Notes: a model not told the origin generated them from the sequence alone. Positions 17,634 to 28,831 are shown, counted from the stretch's first letter. The stretch is 64,000 bases of DNA from Vibrio quintilis (GCF_024529975.1 NZ_AP024897.1:4030001-4094000), one strand, 5' to 3'. A program made the numbers and translations.

Positions 17634-18909
17634 GATTTACCCTCTTCGAAAGATTGAAATCAGTTTGTATCTTCGTCACTGCATCTACATAATCATCAGC
17701 ATCAGTGATGGCACGAACAACAGCAATGCTATCGACACCCTGAGCGGCCACATTGGACAAATTCGTTAAATCAATCCCACCAATCGCAACAGTTGGAATC
17801 ATTCTCTTTTCATAGTCACTAAGTGAATTGATGAACTGCTGATACAATCTTAATCTGACTAACCCCTGGGGCTTAGAAGGCATTTGCTTTGTCGATGTGG
17901 GAAAAATATGACCTAAAGCGATATAGCTGGGTTTAATCAATTCCGCAGTTAAGATTTCCTGATAACTATGGGTGGAAACACCTAATCTTAATCCTGCTGC
18001 ATGAATTGATTTCAGGTCAGCAGCCAGTAGATCTTCCTGACCAAGATGAATACCAAAAGCATTCTCATCAATTGCGATTTTCCAGTAGTCATTAATAAAT
18101 ACCTGAGAATCGGATGCTTGCCCAAGGCTAACCACTTCCCTGATCTGTTTTATTAAGTCAGAACGATGTTCATCTTTAATTCTTAACTGAATTGTTTTTA
18201 CACCAAGCTCTAAAAGTTTTTTGATCCATTCTGAATCCCCCATAACCGGGTATAAATTTAATAGAGATTGATTAATAGAAGGAAATGGTGTTTCGGGAAT
18301 AAAGAAGGAGGAAGATAGATCAATTGCATCAATCTTAGGAAATAGATGGACCTCTTTTGGCCATGTTTCACGTGAAACATTCATTGCAGCACGCGCTAAA
18401 ATTAGTGCGTCAACTAAGGGAAAATCCAGCATCAAAAGAACAAGAAACCAGGATAAATGATAATTCTTAAATTCATCAGGAGACTGTAAAACTTCAATTC
18501 TGGAAATCAGAGAACCTGCAAGATTAATCTGGTGAGAGTACCACTGCTCAGATATTTTCCCAGGCAAAGCCTGAGAAAATACATCGATCATAACAGCATG
18601 ACGAGCAGGTTTTGAATGATCAGAAAAACGATAATCATCACTTCCCTCATCACAAACCGGGTGATCAAGATAACGAAGCACAATCACTTCAGCTGAATCT
18701 GAGACACTATGATAGATATTTTCCTGATCTGGTCCATCAGGATACAATTCATAGTGATTATCAGGCAAGTTTAAGTTGATAAGAGCTAAGTCTGAGACTT
18801 GTATTTGGTATTCAGGGACCGTAAATCCTTCACCAGATGCGATAACAAAAACATCCTGAATCAATTCAGCGATGTGCTTATATTGCACAGGTAATTCTAA
18901 AAACATCAT
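17620..18909 (-). CDS. thiE: Thiamine-phosphate synthase ThiE with a long N-terminal extension
   Basis: 429 aa, about twice the length of a single-domain ThiE (about 210). The C-terminal half (from about residue 215) is the synthase that couples HMP-pyrophosphate with thiazole phosphate: KTIQLRIKDEH, FINDYWKIAIDENAFGIHLG, LRLGVSTHSYQE, YIALGHIFPTSTK and AIGGIDLTNLSNVAAQGVDS. The N-terminal half (LINLNLPDNHYELYPDGP, ALILARAAMNVSRETWP) has no catalytic motif I can name; its ending resembles the C-terminal helices of the ThiD kinase, so it may be a degenerate ThiD-like domain. Start: ATGs at 18904-18909 follow GAGGG; an in-frame ATG at 18927 would overlap thiC. Similar long ThiE proteins exist in other vibrios as far as I recall. 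Confidence 0.88.
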   Translation of the reverse strand: MMFLELPVQYKHIAELIQDVFVIASGEGFTVPEYQIQVSDLALINLNLPDNHYELYPDGPDQENIYHSVSDSAEVIVLRYLDHPVCDEGSDDYRFSDHSKPARHAVMIDVFSQALPGKISEQWYSHQINLAGSLISRIEVLQSPDEFKNYHLSWFLVLLMLDFPLVDALILARAAMNVSRETWPKEVHLFPKIDAIDLSSSFFIPETPFPSINQSLLNLYPVMGDSEWIKKLLELGVKTIQLRIKDEHRSDLIKQIREVVSLGQASDSQVFINDYWKIAIDENAFGIHLGQEDLLAADLKSIHAAGLRLGVSTHSYQEILTAELIKPSYIALGHIFPTSTKQMPSKPQGLVRLRLYQQFINSLSDYEKRMIPTVAIGGIDLTNLSNVAAQGVDSIAVVRAITDADDYVDAVTKIQTDFNLSKRVNHVEI

Positions 18910-18916
18910 ACAACCC

Positions 18917-20875
<1,959 letters not shown>

Positions 20876-20994
20876 TTATGGTTATAAAAGAGATAAATGC
20901 TTGGCGGAAATAGCTATACAAGAGGAGAGGATGTCACCTTGGAAATGACATAACGAAGAAAGAGATCAGCAGAAATGGATACTCAATCAATGTT

Positions 20995-21078
20995 CTCTTG
21001 TTCCCTTCGCAGATATTAATCTGATCAGGTTCAACGGATCCCGAATAAACGGTCTCAGCCAATAGGCACTCCGACAAG
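20995..21078 (-). promoter_or_regulatory. TPP riboswitch (THI element) of the thi operon
   Basis: Read leftward, the leader carries the conserved THI-box blocks in order: GTCGGAGTGCC, CTGAGACCG, GGATCCGTTGAACCTGATCAG and TAATATCTGCGAAGGGAACA. These form the pyrimidine-sensing and pyrophosphate-sensing arms of the thiamine-pyrophosphate aptamer. It ends about 130 bases before thiC. In that spacer ATGTCA and TGACAT pair around 9 bases but no T-tract follows, so the switch more probably acts on translation or through Rho than through an intrinsic terminator. Confidence 0.95.
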
Positions 21079-21120
21079 TAAAAACATTATAGAGAATGAA
21101 TGTGAGTTAACCAAGTAAAA

Positions 21121-21504
21121 TCAGGTTCTGGCCATCAACTGGAAACCAATCCATGCCGCTGAAATACTCAAAACGACATTCAAACAGATATTTAAGCCGA
21201 ATTTAAAAAACTCACCCTGTTGCATTAGCAAGACATTATCCATAGAAAAAGTAGAAAATGTGGTTAATGCGCCAAGAAAACCAAGACCGAAGATTTGTCG
21301 CCAGGGTTCAGCTGGAATAAATTCCCACTGAAGTGCGGCAATCAATAATCCCATGATGAAAGAGCCAAGGACGTTCACAGTTAACGTTCCATACGGGAAA
21401 CCCTTACCAAACAAAAAAACGCACAACTCAGAAATTAAATATCTGCTACATGCACCGAATGCGCCACCAACAGCAACATAAGCAAGAATTGAAAACTGCC
21501 CCAT
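21121..21504 (-). CDS. crcB: Fluoride channel CrcB/FluC
   Basis: 127 aa with four hydrophobic segments; the dual-topology dimer exports fluoride across the inner membrane. Family motifs are GGAFGACSRYLIS, FPYGTLTVNVLGSFIMGLL and GFLGALTTFSTFS, the last holding the Phe/Thr/Ser pore residues. Start taken at the ATG at 21502-21504 (MGQFSILAY), with AAGGGA upstream; a longer frame would add 22 residues. It lies about 45 bp left of the THI element and reads leftward toward it in the same direction as thi. I looked for a fluoride riboswitch in its leader and did not find a convincing one. Confidence 0.92.
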   Translation of the reverse strand: MGQFSILAYVAVGGAFGACSRYLISELCVFLFGKGFPYGTLTVNVLGSFIMGLLIAALQWEFIPAEPWRQIFGLGFLGALTTFSTFSMDNVLLMQQGEFFKFGLNICLNVVLSISAAWIGFQLMART

Positions 21505-21744
21505 ATAAAATCCCTTAATGTAAATGGCGAAAAAAGGAAAAAATCCAAACAGATTTACCTTGATATACAATGAAATTTAAAAAGTTACAGGAGTCACTTT
21601 TGTGTATAAAAAACAGTCGTTTGAACAAAAATTCAAGACCGGACTAAAAAGTATCATCAGGCAGGTAAAAAGAATCCGTTACAAACAGAAACAATTTTAC
21701 ACAGGAAAGAGAAGAACAAAAAGAAAACTGAACACGAAGAAAAC

Positions 21745-21775
21745 GAAAAAGAAATGCAGCCTCTTTTCAGAGGCT
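21745..21775 (-). terminator. Terminator after the small membrane protein
   Basis: Leftward, AGCCTCT pairs with AGAGGCT around a GAAA loop and is followed by GCATTTCTTTTTC. It lies about 50 bp after the stop of the 87-aa gene and upstream of crcB. Confidence 0.7.
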
Positions 21776-21820
21776 CAAGAAAATCATATCAACAGAAAAG
21801 AGCATCAGGCACAAATAGCA

Positions 21821-22084
21821 CTACATGATTTCTTCCTGGTGCTGCTTTTCGATTTTTTTAAGCTGATCGATCTGTTTCCTCAGCGCTCTGATTTCCTGAT
21901 GCATAGGAATGATATGTTCCAGACGAATCCACGACTCAACCATCAGCCCCATCAGGATAATGGAACCAATCACCATAGGCAGCCACATATCTGTCAGTGC
22001 CATGCCAAGCAGTGTCAAAATAAATCCAATGGTAAAGAGATAACTCTGACTTCTGATTGTCATTCCGGTATAACGAACTAACAT
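21821..22084 (-). CDS. Small membrane protein with C-terminal coiled coil, unknown function
   Basis: 87 aa. Two hydrophobic segments (residues about 14-31 and 35-52, LFTIGFILTLLGMAL and WLPMVIGSIILMGLMV) are followed by a charged helix with heptad-like spacing (EIRALRKQIDQLKKIEKQ). I do not recognise a named family. The start at the ATG at 22082-22084 follows GAGG by nine bases; a GTG two codons upstream is less likely. The opposite strand holds an overlapping frame rich in Lys, His and Gln, which I take to be its shadow. Single-gene unit between mneA and crcB, with its own terminator. Confidence 0.65.
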   Translation of the reverse strand: MLVRYTGMTIRSQSYLFTIGFILTLLGMALTDMWLPMVIGSIILMGLMVESWIRLEHIIPMHQEIRALRKQIDQLKKIEKQHQEEIM

Positions 22085-22217
22085 AGTCACATCCTCTTAC
22101 TGAAGGTTCTGTATACTTTCAAGGTAGCATGCGAATGATGATCGATATATGTCGAATATCACGTTGTCCGGTCATTCCTTCGAACAACATTCACAATAAA
22201 CTACAGATGAGAATAGA

Positions 22218-22775
22218 CTACTGATAAATGAATGCACCACATGCCAGTGCAATAAAAACCACGGAAGTCACTTTGCGAATCATCGATAATGGCAGGCTTT
22301 CAGCAGAACATTTACCCGCCAGCACCACAGGAACGTTCGCAATCAGCATACCTGCGGTTGTGCCGGCAATCACGAATAACATGCCTTCGGTGTATTGTGC
22401 GGATAATACAGACGTAGCAATCTGTGTTTTATCACCAATTTCAGCAATAAAGAAAGCAATAAAAGCGGAAACAAACGGGCCGTAGCCAGAAAACTTTTCC
22501 TCTTCATCCAGCTTATCCGGGATAAGCACCCATCCGGCCATCAGCAAGAAACTCACGATTATCACCCACTTTAATATTTCAGGTGAGAGATAATCAGCGA
22601 CAACCACACCCAGCCATGCTGCCAGCGTATGATTCAGCAAGGTGGCAAAGAGAATCGCCCAGATGACAGGTGCAACCTTCCGGTAACGGCAGGCAAGCAG
22701 CAGAGACAACAGCTGGGTTTTATCACCGATTTCGGCAAGTGCGACGGTGACAGCAGAAATTAAGAAAATACTCAT
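22218..22775 (-). CDS. mneA: Manganese exporter MneA (UPF0016/GDT1 family)
   Basis: 185 aa, six hydrophobic segments, with two copies of the family hallmark E-x-G-D-K-T/S: VALAEIGDKTQLLSLLL in the first half and FIAEIGDKTQIATSVL in the second. This is the TMEM165/GDT1 cation exporter family; the Vibrio cholerae member MneA exports Mn(II). Start set at the ATG at 22773-22775 (MSIFLISAV) because the first signature follows at the usual distance; the longer frame is inside the leader RNA. A yybP-ykoY manganese riboswitch fills the 230 bases upstream, which agrees strongly with Mn export. Divergent from glyQ. Confidence 0.92.
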   Translation of the reverse strand: MSIFLISAVTVALAEIGDKTQLLSLLLACRYRKVAPVIWAILFATLLNHTLAAWLGVVVADYLSPEILKWVIIVSFLLMAGWVLIPDKLDEEEKFSGYGPFVSAFIAFFIAEIGDKTQIATSVLSAQYTEGMLFVIAGTTAGMLIANVPVVLAGKCSAESLPLSMIRKVTSVVFIALACGAFIYQ

Positions 22776-22779
22776 GACA

Positions 22780-23006
22780 TGCTCAAAGGGGCAGGCGCTT
22801 CCAAAACCACAGACAAACAATCGTGCCCTACCCCGGTTACACGACGGTTCATCTAAGGTCTTGCTAAACTACAAAAGATATACACGTTTAAATGATTTGA
22901 AATATGGTATATCCATCAGTCTCGAACGCCACGGTCAGGAGGAACCGATTATGTTGACGAACGAACCATCTCAGGTCACATCTGTGATGGTAAGCTACTC
23001 CCCAAA
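22780..23006 (-). promoter_or_regulatory. yybP-ykoY manganese riboswitch of mneA
   Basis: Read leftward, the leader begins with the class hallmark CTTTGGGGAGTAGCTTACC (from 23006), followed by GTCAACATAATCGG (22945-22956), the conserved Mn-binding loop sequence. The 3' end has GCGCCTGCCCC (22788-22795 for CCTGCCCC) close to the mneA start. This CCTGCCCC can pair with the 5' GGGGAG or, with eight contiguous pairs, with GGGGTAGG at 22827-22834. The two exclusive pairings look like the switching helix; the ribosome site lies immediately beyond it. The exact boundaries are approximate. Confidence 0.85.
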
Positions 23007-23219
23007 GACGAGCGTATTAAATCAATAATTATAAATAAACACAAGCATTCTCCGGCCTGTACAGCAATTTCCCTGCATCAATAATTACAAACCAATCATT
23101 AATAACATTTCAGAAAAACTGCCTATCAATTAAACAAGATTCTCACTACTCGATCGTGTAATATCCCGGTATAATTCAACGTTATTTTTATTCATTCACT
23201 AATTTCGCGCGAACCCATT

Positions 23220-24140
23220 ATGCACAAATATGATACTAAAACCTTTCAAGGGATGATCCTCGCGCTGCAGGATTATTGGGCCCGGCAAGGCTGTACAATT
23301 GTTCAACCTCTCGATATGGAAGTTGGTGCTGGCACATCGCACCCAATGACCTGCCTGAGAGCGCTTGGTCCGGAACCAATTGCCACCGCATATGTTCAGC
23401 CATCCCGTCGTCCGACTGATGGCCGTTACGGTGAAAACCCGAACCGATTACAGCATTATTACCAGTTTCAGGTGATTATTAAGCCTTCACCTGAAAATAT
23501 TCAGGAACTCTATCTGGGTTCGCTGCAGGCTTTAGGTATCGATCCTCAGGTTCATGATATCCGTTTTGTTGAAGATAACTGGGAAAACCCGACACTGGGC
23601 GCCTGGGGGCTTGGCTGGGAAGTCTGGCTGAACGGTATGGAAGTCACTCAGTTTACTTACTTCCAGCAAGTCGGCGGCCTTGAATGTAAGCCAGTCACCG
23701 GAGAAATTACCTACGGTATCGAACGTCTGGCAATGTATATTCAGAGGGTTGACTCTGTTTACGACCTGACATGGACCGACGGCCCGCTTGGTAAAGTCAC
23801 TTATGGTGATATTTTCCACCAGAACGAAGTAGAGCAGTCTACTTATAACTTCGAACATGCTGACGTTGATTTCTTATTCACTTTCTTCGATCAGTGTGAA
23901 AAAGAGTGTAAGCACTTACTTGAGCTGGAAAAACCACTCCCTCTTCCTGCATACGAGCGGATTCTGAAAGCTGGCCATGCATTTAATCTGCTGGATGCGC
24001 GCAAAGCAATTTCTGTCACAGAGCGCCAGCGCTATATCCTGCGTATCCGCGATCTGACAAAGTCAGTGGCTGAAGCGTATTATGCGTCCCGAGAAGCACT
24101 TGGCTTCCCCATGTGTAATAAGCAAGACCAACAAGCATAA
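23220..24140 (+). CDS. glyQ: Glycyl-tRNA synthetase alpha subunit GlyQ
   Basis: 306 aa, the catalytic class IIc subunit of the alpha2-beta2 glycyl-tRNA synthetase, which charges tRNA-Gly. The opening [20 protein letters not shown] and [20 protein letters not shown] are family signatures; motif 2 is in [19 protein letters not shown] and motif 3 around [14 protein letters not shown] (as [12 protein letters not shown]). Complete length. It is followed 11 bp later by glyS. A TATAAT at 23170-23175 may be its -10 box; no good -35 was seen. Upstream it diverges from the Mn riboswitch leader of mneA. Confidence 0.97.
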   Translation: MHKYDTKTFQGMILALQDYWARQGCTIVQPLDMEVGAGTSHPMTCLRALGPEPIATAYVQPSRRPTDGRYGENPNRLQHYYQFQVIIKPSPENIQELYLGSLQALGIDPQVHDIRFVEDNWENPTLGAWGLGWEVWLNGMEVTQFTYFQQVGGLECKPVTGEITYGIERLAMYIQRVDSVYDLTWTDGPLGKVTYGDIFHQNEVEQSTYNFEHADVDFLFTFFDQCEKECKHLLELEKPLPLPAYERILKAGHAFNLLDARKAISVTERQRYILRIRDLTKSVAEAYYASREALGFPMCNKQDQQA

Positions 24141-24151
24141 GGGAAGAGAAC

Positions 24152-26218
24152 ATGAGCAAAGAATTTTTAATTGAACTGGGAACAGAAGAACTGCCGCCAA
24201 CACAGCTACGCACTTTAGCGGAAGCATTTGCCAATAACTTCGAAGCTGAGCTGAAAAACGCTGAACTGGCATTTGATCAGATCAAATGGTTTGCCACACC
24301 GCGCCGTCTGGCACTGAAAGTCACCTCCCTGGCTGAAAGCCAGCAGGATAAAGTGGTCGAAAAACGTGGTCCTGCAATTTCTGTTGCTTTTGATGCGGAT
24401 GGTAATCCAACCAAAGCTGCACAAGGCTGGGCCCGTGGTAACGGCATCACCGTCGATCAGGCAGAACGTTTAGTGACAGATAAAGGCGAGTGGCTGCTGT
24501 TCAAACAGGAAGTCAAAGGTCAGGCAACCAAAGAGATTGTTGTAGAGCTTGCAGCAAAAGCGCTGCATCACCTGCCAATTGCAAAACCAATGCGCTGGGC
24601 CGATAAAGAAACTCAGTTTATCCGTCCGGTCAAAACCCTGACAATTCTGCTTGATGATGAATTGATAGCCGGTGAAATCCTTGGCGTTCAGTCTGACCGA
24701 ACCATCCGTGGGCACAGATTCATGGGTGAGCAGGAATTCACCATTGAGAGCGCTCAGCAGTACCCGGCGATTCTTGAAGAACGTGGTAAAGTCATCGCGG
24801 ATTACGAAGCACGTAAAGCGACGATTATCGCAGATTCACAACAAGCAGCTCAGGCGGTTGGCGGCACAGCCGATCTGGAAGATGACTTAGTCGAAGAAGT
24901 AACATCACTGGTCGAATGGCCTGTTGTTCTCACCGCGAAGTTTGAAGAAAAATTCCTGGCAGTCCCGTCAGAAGCGCTGGTTTACACCATGAAAGGTGAC
25001 CAGAAGTACTTCCCGGTCTACAGTGATGACAATCAACTACTGCCGAACTTTATCTTTGTTTCAAACATTGAATCGAAAGAACCCCGTCATGTCATTGAAG
25101 GGAACGAAAAGGTTGTTCGCCCTCGTCTTGCCGATGCGGAGTTCTTCTTCAATACAGACCGCAAACAACCTTTGATTGACCGTCTGCCAATGCTGGAAAA
25201 TGCCGTTTTCCAGAAGCAGCTTGGAACCATCAAAGACAAGACCGATCGAATTACTGAACTGGCCGGCTACATTGCAGACAAAATTGGTGCAGATGTTGAG
25301 AAATCAAAGCGCGCCGGCCTGCTGGCAAAATGCGACCTGATGACCAATATGGTGTTCGAATTTACCGAAACACAAGGCATCATGGGGATGCACTACGCCC
25401 GTCATGATGGTGAAGATGAAGCGGTTGCGATTGCTCTGAACGAACAATACATGCCCCGCTTTGCCGGTGATGAACTGCCTGCGAACGGGATTTCTTCTGC
25501 TGTCGCTATGGCGGACAAGCTGGATACCATCGTAGGTATTTTCGGTATTGGACAGGCTCCGAAAGGTTCAGACCCGTTTGCCCTGCGCCGTGCCTCACTG
25601 GGTGTGCTGAGAATTATCGTTGAATACGGTTATCAGCTGGACCTGACTGATCTGGTCGCCAAAGCCAAATCGCTGTTTGGTGACAAGCTGACAAATGACA
25701 CTGTTGAATCAGATGTGATTGAGTTTATGCTGGGCCGTTTCCGTACCTGGTATCATGATGAAGGCTTCAGTGTCGATGTCATTCAGGCAGTACTGGCCCG
25801 TCATCCAACCAAACCAGCAGACTTTGACCAGCGTGTCAAAGCAGTCTCTCACTTCCGTTCACTGGAAGCAGCTGAATCTCTGGCTGCTGCCAACAAACGG
25901 GTCGGAAATATTCTGGCGAAATTTGATGGTGAACTGAACACAGACGTTGATCTGGCGCTGTTGCAGGAAGATGCGGAAAAAGCACTGGCTGAAAATGTTG
26001 AAGTTCTGACAGAAGCGCTGGAACCGGCATTCGCGACCGGAAACTATCAGGCAGCCCTCAGCAAGCTGGCCGATCTGAAAGAGCCGGTCGATGCATTCTT
26101 TGACAATGTCATGGTCATGGCTGATGACGAAGCATTGAAGAAGAACCGTCTGACCCTATTGAATAACCTGCGAAATCTGTTCCTCGAGATTGCAGATATT
26201 TCTGTTTTGCAGAAATAA
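24152..26218 (+). CDS. glyS: Glycyl-tRNA synthetase beta subunit GlyS
   Basis: 688 aa, normal for the tRNA-binding beta subunit. It starts [21 protein letters not shown], the family signature, with AAGGGAAGAG just upstream of the ATG. The HD-like region [20 protein letters not shown] and [14 protein letters not shown] is in the middle, then [21 protein letters not shown]. The C-terminal DALR-type anticodon-binding domain contains [19 protein letters not shown]. Co-transcribed with glyQ and ended by a strong terminator. Confidence 0.97.
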   Translation: MSKEFLIELGTEELPPTQLRTLAEAFANNFEAELKNAELAFDQIKWFATPRRLALKVTSLAESQQDKVVEKRGPAISVAFDADGNPTKAAQGWARGNGITVDQAERLVTDKGEWLLFKQEVKGQATKEIVVELAAKALHHLPIAKPMRWADKETQFIRPVKTLTILLDDELIAGEILGVQSDRTIRGHRFMGEQEFTIESAQQYPAILEERGKVIADYEARKATIIADSQQAAQAVGGTADLEDDLVEEVTSLVEWPVVLTAKFEEKFLAVPSEALVYTMKGDQKYFPVYSDDNQLLPNFIFVSNIESKEPRHVIEGNEKVVRPRLADAEFFFNTDRKQPLIDRLPMLENAVFQKQLGTIKDKTDRITELAGYIADKIGADVEKSKRAGLLAKCDLMTNMVFEFTETQGIMGMHYARHDGEDEAVAIALNEQYMPRFAGDELPANGISSAVAMADKLDTIVGIFGIGQAPKGSDPFALRRASLGVLRIIVEYGYQLDLTDLVAKAKSLFGDKLTNDTVESDVIEFMLGRFRTWYHDEGFSVDVIQAVLARHPTKPADFDQRVKAVSHFRSLEAAESLAAANKRVGNILAKFDGELNTDVDLALLQEDAEKALAENVEVLTEALEPAFATGNYQAALSKLADLKEPVDAFFDNVMVMADDEALKKNRLTLLNNLRNLFLEIADISVLQK

Positions 26219-26245
26219 CACCAGGCAAAACCAAATACCCGCTTC

Positions 26246-26280
26246 AAAGCCCGGCCAACTGCCGGGCTTTCTTTTTATTG
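26246..26280 (+). terminator. Rho-independent terminator of glyQS
   Basis: AAAGCCCGGC and GCCGGGCTTT (10 bp, GC-rich) surround a five-base loop and are followed by CTTTTTATT, 28 bp after the glyS stop. Confidence 0.92.
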
Positions 26281-26351
26281 ATAATTATCATCTTCAAACC
26301 GGGAGCAAATGGTATACATTAATCACCTTTATCACGGTTGAAGGAGTCACC

Positions 26352-27272
26352 ATGCCCTATTTGCTTTTAACACTGGCAGCAATGTTCTGGGGAGGAAATT
26401 ACGTTGTCGGACATATTCTGGTCAGTGGTGCAGATCCGATCCTGATGACAGCAGCCCGCTGGTTTTTAACCGCTCTGTTACTGACTTCTCTGTACTACAA
26501 ACATATCTTCACCCATCACAAATTAATCATACAATCTCTGGCTACCATTGTTTTTCTGTCTGTATTCGGACAAGTATTATTTCCGCTCACCCTGTATATC
26601 GGCCTGCAAACCACCTCTTCGCTCAATGCTGCCATTTATATGTCTGCCACGCCTTGTCTGGTGTTATTAATCAACAGGATTATTTTTCATGACCAAATCT
26701 CAGTAAATAATTATCTTGGCGTGCTTCTTAGCACAGCTGGCGTTTGTTATCTGATTTTTCAGGGAGATTTCGGGAATTTACGGACGTTAAACAATCTGAG
26801 CAGAGGCGATCTCTGGGCCATGGGTTCTGCACTGAGCTGGGCGCTCTACTGTTCATTTTTGCGTAAGAAAAACAAGCAAATTCCGGGGAATGTCTTCGTT
26901 GCAGTCAGCGCTGTCATTGGTGCCATCATCCTGATCCCGGTGATTACACTTTATCTCATTTCGGTTCCATCTGTTGATGTCAGTTCCTATTCACAGGCGG
27001 GGTTCCTGACCGGACTGTTATATCTGGTGATTTTTCCGTCCTGGCTATCGTATGTTTTCTGGAACCGCGGCATTACAGAAATCGGGGCAACCCGCGGAGA
27101 GATATACACCCATATCATTCCGTTATCCGGCGGGCTTTTCAGTGTGATATTTCTCGGCACCCGGCTGGCGTCATTTCACCTGATCAGTGCTGCCCTGATC
27201 GCAGCCGGAATCTGGTTATGCTCAGGCAGAAAATCCGGAGAAAAAACGATTCAACCAGTCTCTTCAGAGTAA
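26352..27272 (+). CDS. EamA/DMT-family transporter
   Basis: 306 aa with about ten hydrophobic segments in two EamA repeats: PYLLLTLAAMFWGGNYVVGH opens the first and GDLWAMGSALSWALYCSFL the second. LNAAIYMSATPCLVLLIN and GATRGEIYTHIIPLSGGLF are the usual fourth-helix segments of each repeat. The start at 26352 is fixed by AAGGAG ten bases upstream; the frame is open further upstream but overlaps glyS and its terminator. Likely an inner-membrane exporter of amino acids or related metabolites, substrate unknown. Convergent with the PhzF/Rid pair; a 10-bp perfect hairpin lies between. Confidence 0.85.
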   Translation: MPYLLLTLAAMFWGGNYVVGHILVSGADPILMTAARWFLTALLLTSLYYKHIFTHHKLIIQSLATIVFLSVFGQVLFPLTLYIGLQTTSSLNAAIYMSATPCLVLLINRIIFHDQISVNNYLGVLLSTAGVCYLIFQGDFGNLRTLNNLSRGDLWAMGSALSWALYCSFLRKKNKQIPGNVFVAVSAVIGAIILIPVITLYLISVPSVDVSSYSQAGFLTGLLYLVIFPSWLSYVFWNRGITEIGATRGEIYTHIIPLSGGLFSVIFLGTRLASFHLISAALIAAGIWLCSGRKSGEKTIQPVSSE

Positions 27273-27293
27273 CTCCGCACGGGGAGGTCCACG

Positions 27294-27319
27294 CAGACAC
27301 CGGTTGGATCCGGTGTCTG
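27294..27319. terminator. Strong hairpin between convergent genes
   Basis: CAGACACCGG and CCGGTGTCTG (10 bp) flank a six-base loop between the DMT transporter stop and the PhzF stop. It has no T-tract on either strand. Its position fits a shared termination or 3'-end stabilising hairpin. Confidence 0.45.
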
Positions 27320-27330
27320 ATAAAACATCA

Positions 27331-28128
27331 TCAGATAAACATAACCCCTTTTAAAACCGTCACAGCCCTACCCGTAAGTTTGACCCGCGACGCTGAAAGT
27401 GACACGTCCATCAAACCGCCCCGTTCTGATGCCTGATAACCGCTTAATGACGACTTGCCAAGTTGTTCACACCAATAAACAGCCAGCGCACAAAAAGCTG
27501 AACCCGTCACCGGATCTTCATTCACACCCACCCAGGGTGCAAAATAGCGACAAATGAAATCCTGAGCCGCACCAGATGATCGGGCAGTCACAACAACCCC
27601 CCGTCCAGGAACCTTACTCAGGCCGGTAAAATCAGGGGATAATTCACGAATGCGTTGCTCACTATCGACAATAATCAGCTCTTTCTCATCAAAACGGTGG
27701 TAAGCCATAACCTCATCGGCTCCCACGCCAAGCAGGTCAAGCATCGCGTGATTCGTCCGTGCTTCAGATTCAAAGACCGGGGCCGGAAAATCCATCTCAA
27801 AGGCGTCTGTCTGTACCGTAACAGATAAAGGACCAGACAACGTATTGAAAACCACTGTTTCACCAACGGCAACAAGACCTTTTTCCTTTAAGATCTGAGC
27901 TACCGCCAGCGTACCGTGCCCACAAAGCTTCACCTCGGTTTGTGGCGTAAACCACCTCAGCTGCATCTCCGGTAAAGATAAAAAAGCCGTCTCAGATAAA
28001 GCCATTTCTCTTGCCACCGAAAACATCACCGCGTCTTCAAGTGGTCCTTCGGTGATACAGACACCTGCCGGGTTCCCTTTAAAAGCCTCAGCCGTAAATG
28101 AATCAACCTGATATATCTCTAATTCCAT
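27331..28128 (-). CDS. PhzF-family isomerase/epimerase
   Basis: 265 aa, normal for PhzF-like proteins, which have two diaminopimelate-epimerase-like domains. The N-terminus YQVDSFTAEAFKGNPAGVC and the catalytic glutamate segment MALSETAFLS are family signatures; the second half has the pseudo-symmetric GVNEDPVTGSAFCALAVYW. These enzymes isomerise small amino-acid-like substrates; the substrate here is unknown. Start supported by AAGGAAAA upstream. It lies 29 bp after the Rid-family gene on the same strand, so the two are probably co-transcribed and may act on related imine or enamine intermediates (inference). Confidence 0.88.
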   Translation of the reverse strand: MELEIYQVDSFTAEAFKGNPAGVCITEGPLEDAVMFSVAREMALSETAFLSLPEMQLRWFTPQTEVKLCGHGTLAVAQILKEKGLVAVGETVVFNTLSGPLSVTVQTDAFEMDFPAPVFESEARTNHAMLDLLGVGADEVMAYHRFDEKELIIVDSEQRIRELSPDFTGLSKVPGRGVVVTARSSGAAQDFICRYFAPWVGVNEDPVTGSAFCALAVYWCEQLGKSSLSGYQASERGGLMDVSLSASRVKLTGRAVTVLKGVMFI

Positions 28129-28157
28129 CTTTTTTCCTTCAATCAGGGATGCTGTCT

Positions 28158-28538
28158 TTAATAGAGATTCAAAGCAGCAACCGCTTCAATTTCAATCTGT
28201 AAATCAGGATGGATCAATGCAGACACTTCCACCAGAGAACACGCCGGTAAATGTCCCTCATAAAATTCGAATAACAATTCACGCATCTGCGGGAGTTGAC
28301 TGATATCTTTGACAAAAATTGTCAGCTTCACCAAATCACTTTTTGAACAGGATTCAGCCGCCAGTATCTGCGAAATCTGCTGAAGTATTTCCTGACACTG
28401 CTCTGGCAGTGATAAAGACTGCGCCGCAGTGCCGTAAGCCGTCAAACCGGAAACATAAAGGGTATTACTATGCCGGACAGCATGAACATAAGGGCCGGCT
28501 ATTTGCGGCAGGAACTCATAATTGATTCTTTGGGTCAA
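28158..28538 (-). CDS. Rid-family (YjgF/YER057c/UK114) protein lacking the RidA arginine
   Basis: 126 aa, single chorismate-mutase-like domain typical of Rid proteins: NTLYVSGLTAYG near the N-terminus, LVKLTIFVKDISQLPQMREL in the middle and IEIEAVAAL at the end. In archetypal RidA the sequence PARSCVEV supplies the arginine that binds 2-aminoacrylate; here the matching segment reads PACSLVEV, so the arginine is a cysteine. It is therefore likely not a true imine deaminase of the RidA type but another Rid subgroup. Start is TTG at 28536-28538, with AAGGAG seven bases upstream. First gene of a pair with phzF-like. Confidence 0.85.
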   Translation of the reverse strand: MTQRINYEFLPQIAGPYVHAVRHSNTLYVSGLTAYGTAAQSLSLPEQCQEILQQISQILAAESCSKSDLVKLTIFVKDISQLPQMRELLFEFYEGHLPACSLVEVSALIHPDLQIEIEAVAALNLY

Positions 28539-28831
28539 TGTCGTACTCCTTGAAGTCAGTTACATAACAACAAGAATTAAATATAAACGAACAACTGACA
28601 AAATATTCTGCCTCGTTTCAGAAACAGGCCTTAACAAGCAAAAATGAAATAAAATCAATGACAGAAGAATATATTAAGCTCAGATATCACGCCCCGATCA
28701 ACCAACTCAGCCATCATGCGTAAAAAACCCCCGCCAGCCCCCTTGCTTTTTGGTCAGAAAATATTACGGTATGGTGAATAATTATGTAAATCACAACTTT
28801 CTTAAAACAATATAAATCAGGTAAACCAGTC
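28539..28831. other. Divergent intergenic region between the Rid gene and avtA
   Basis: About 290 AT-rich bases that must contain promoters for both directions. A small imperfect hairpin (GCCTcGTTT / AAACAGGC) lies near 28610-28632. I saw no riboswitch hallmark or reading frame of note. Confidence 0.4.

Noticed and set aside
21505..21700. Possible fluoride riboswitch before crcB
   Set aside because: A CTGATGA stretch is present leftward, but the essential 5' GG-GATGG-GTTC-type block and pairing were not found.
21602..22081. 159-residue rightward open frame rich in Lys, Gln and His
   Set aside because: It overlaps the 87-aa membrane protein gene on the other strand, which has a better ribosome site, sensible hydrophobic segments and its own terminator; the rightward frame also runs through that terminator and has shadow-like composition.
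22747..23028. 93-residue rightward open frame
   Set aside because: It is the antisense of the yybP-ykoY leader of mneA and has no ribosome site or family features.
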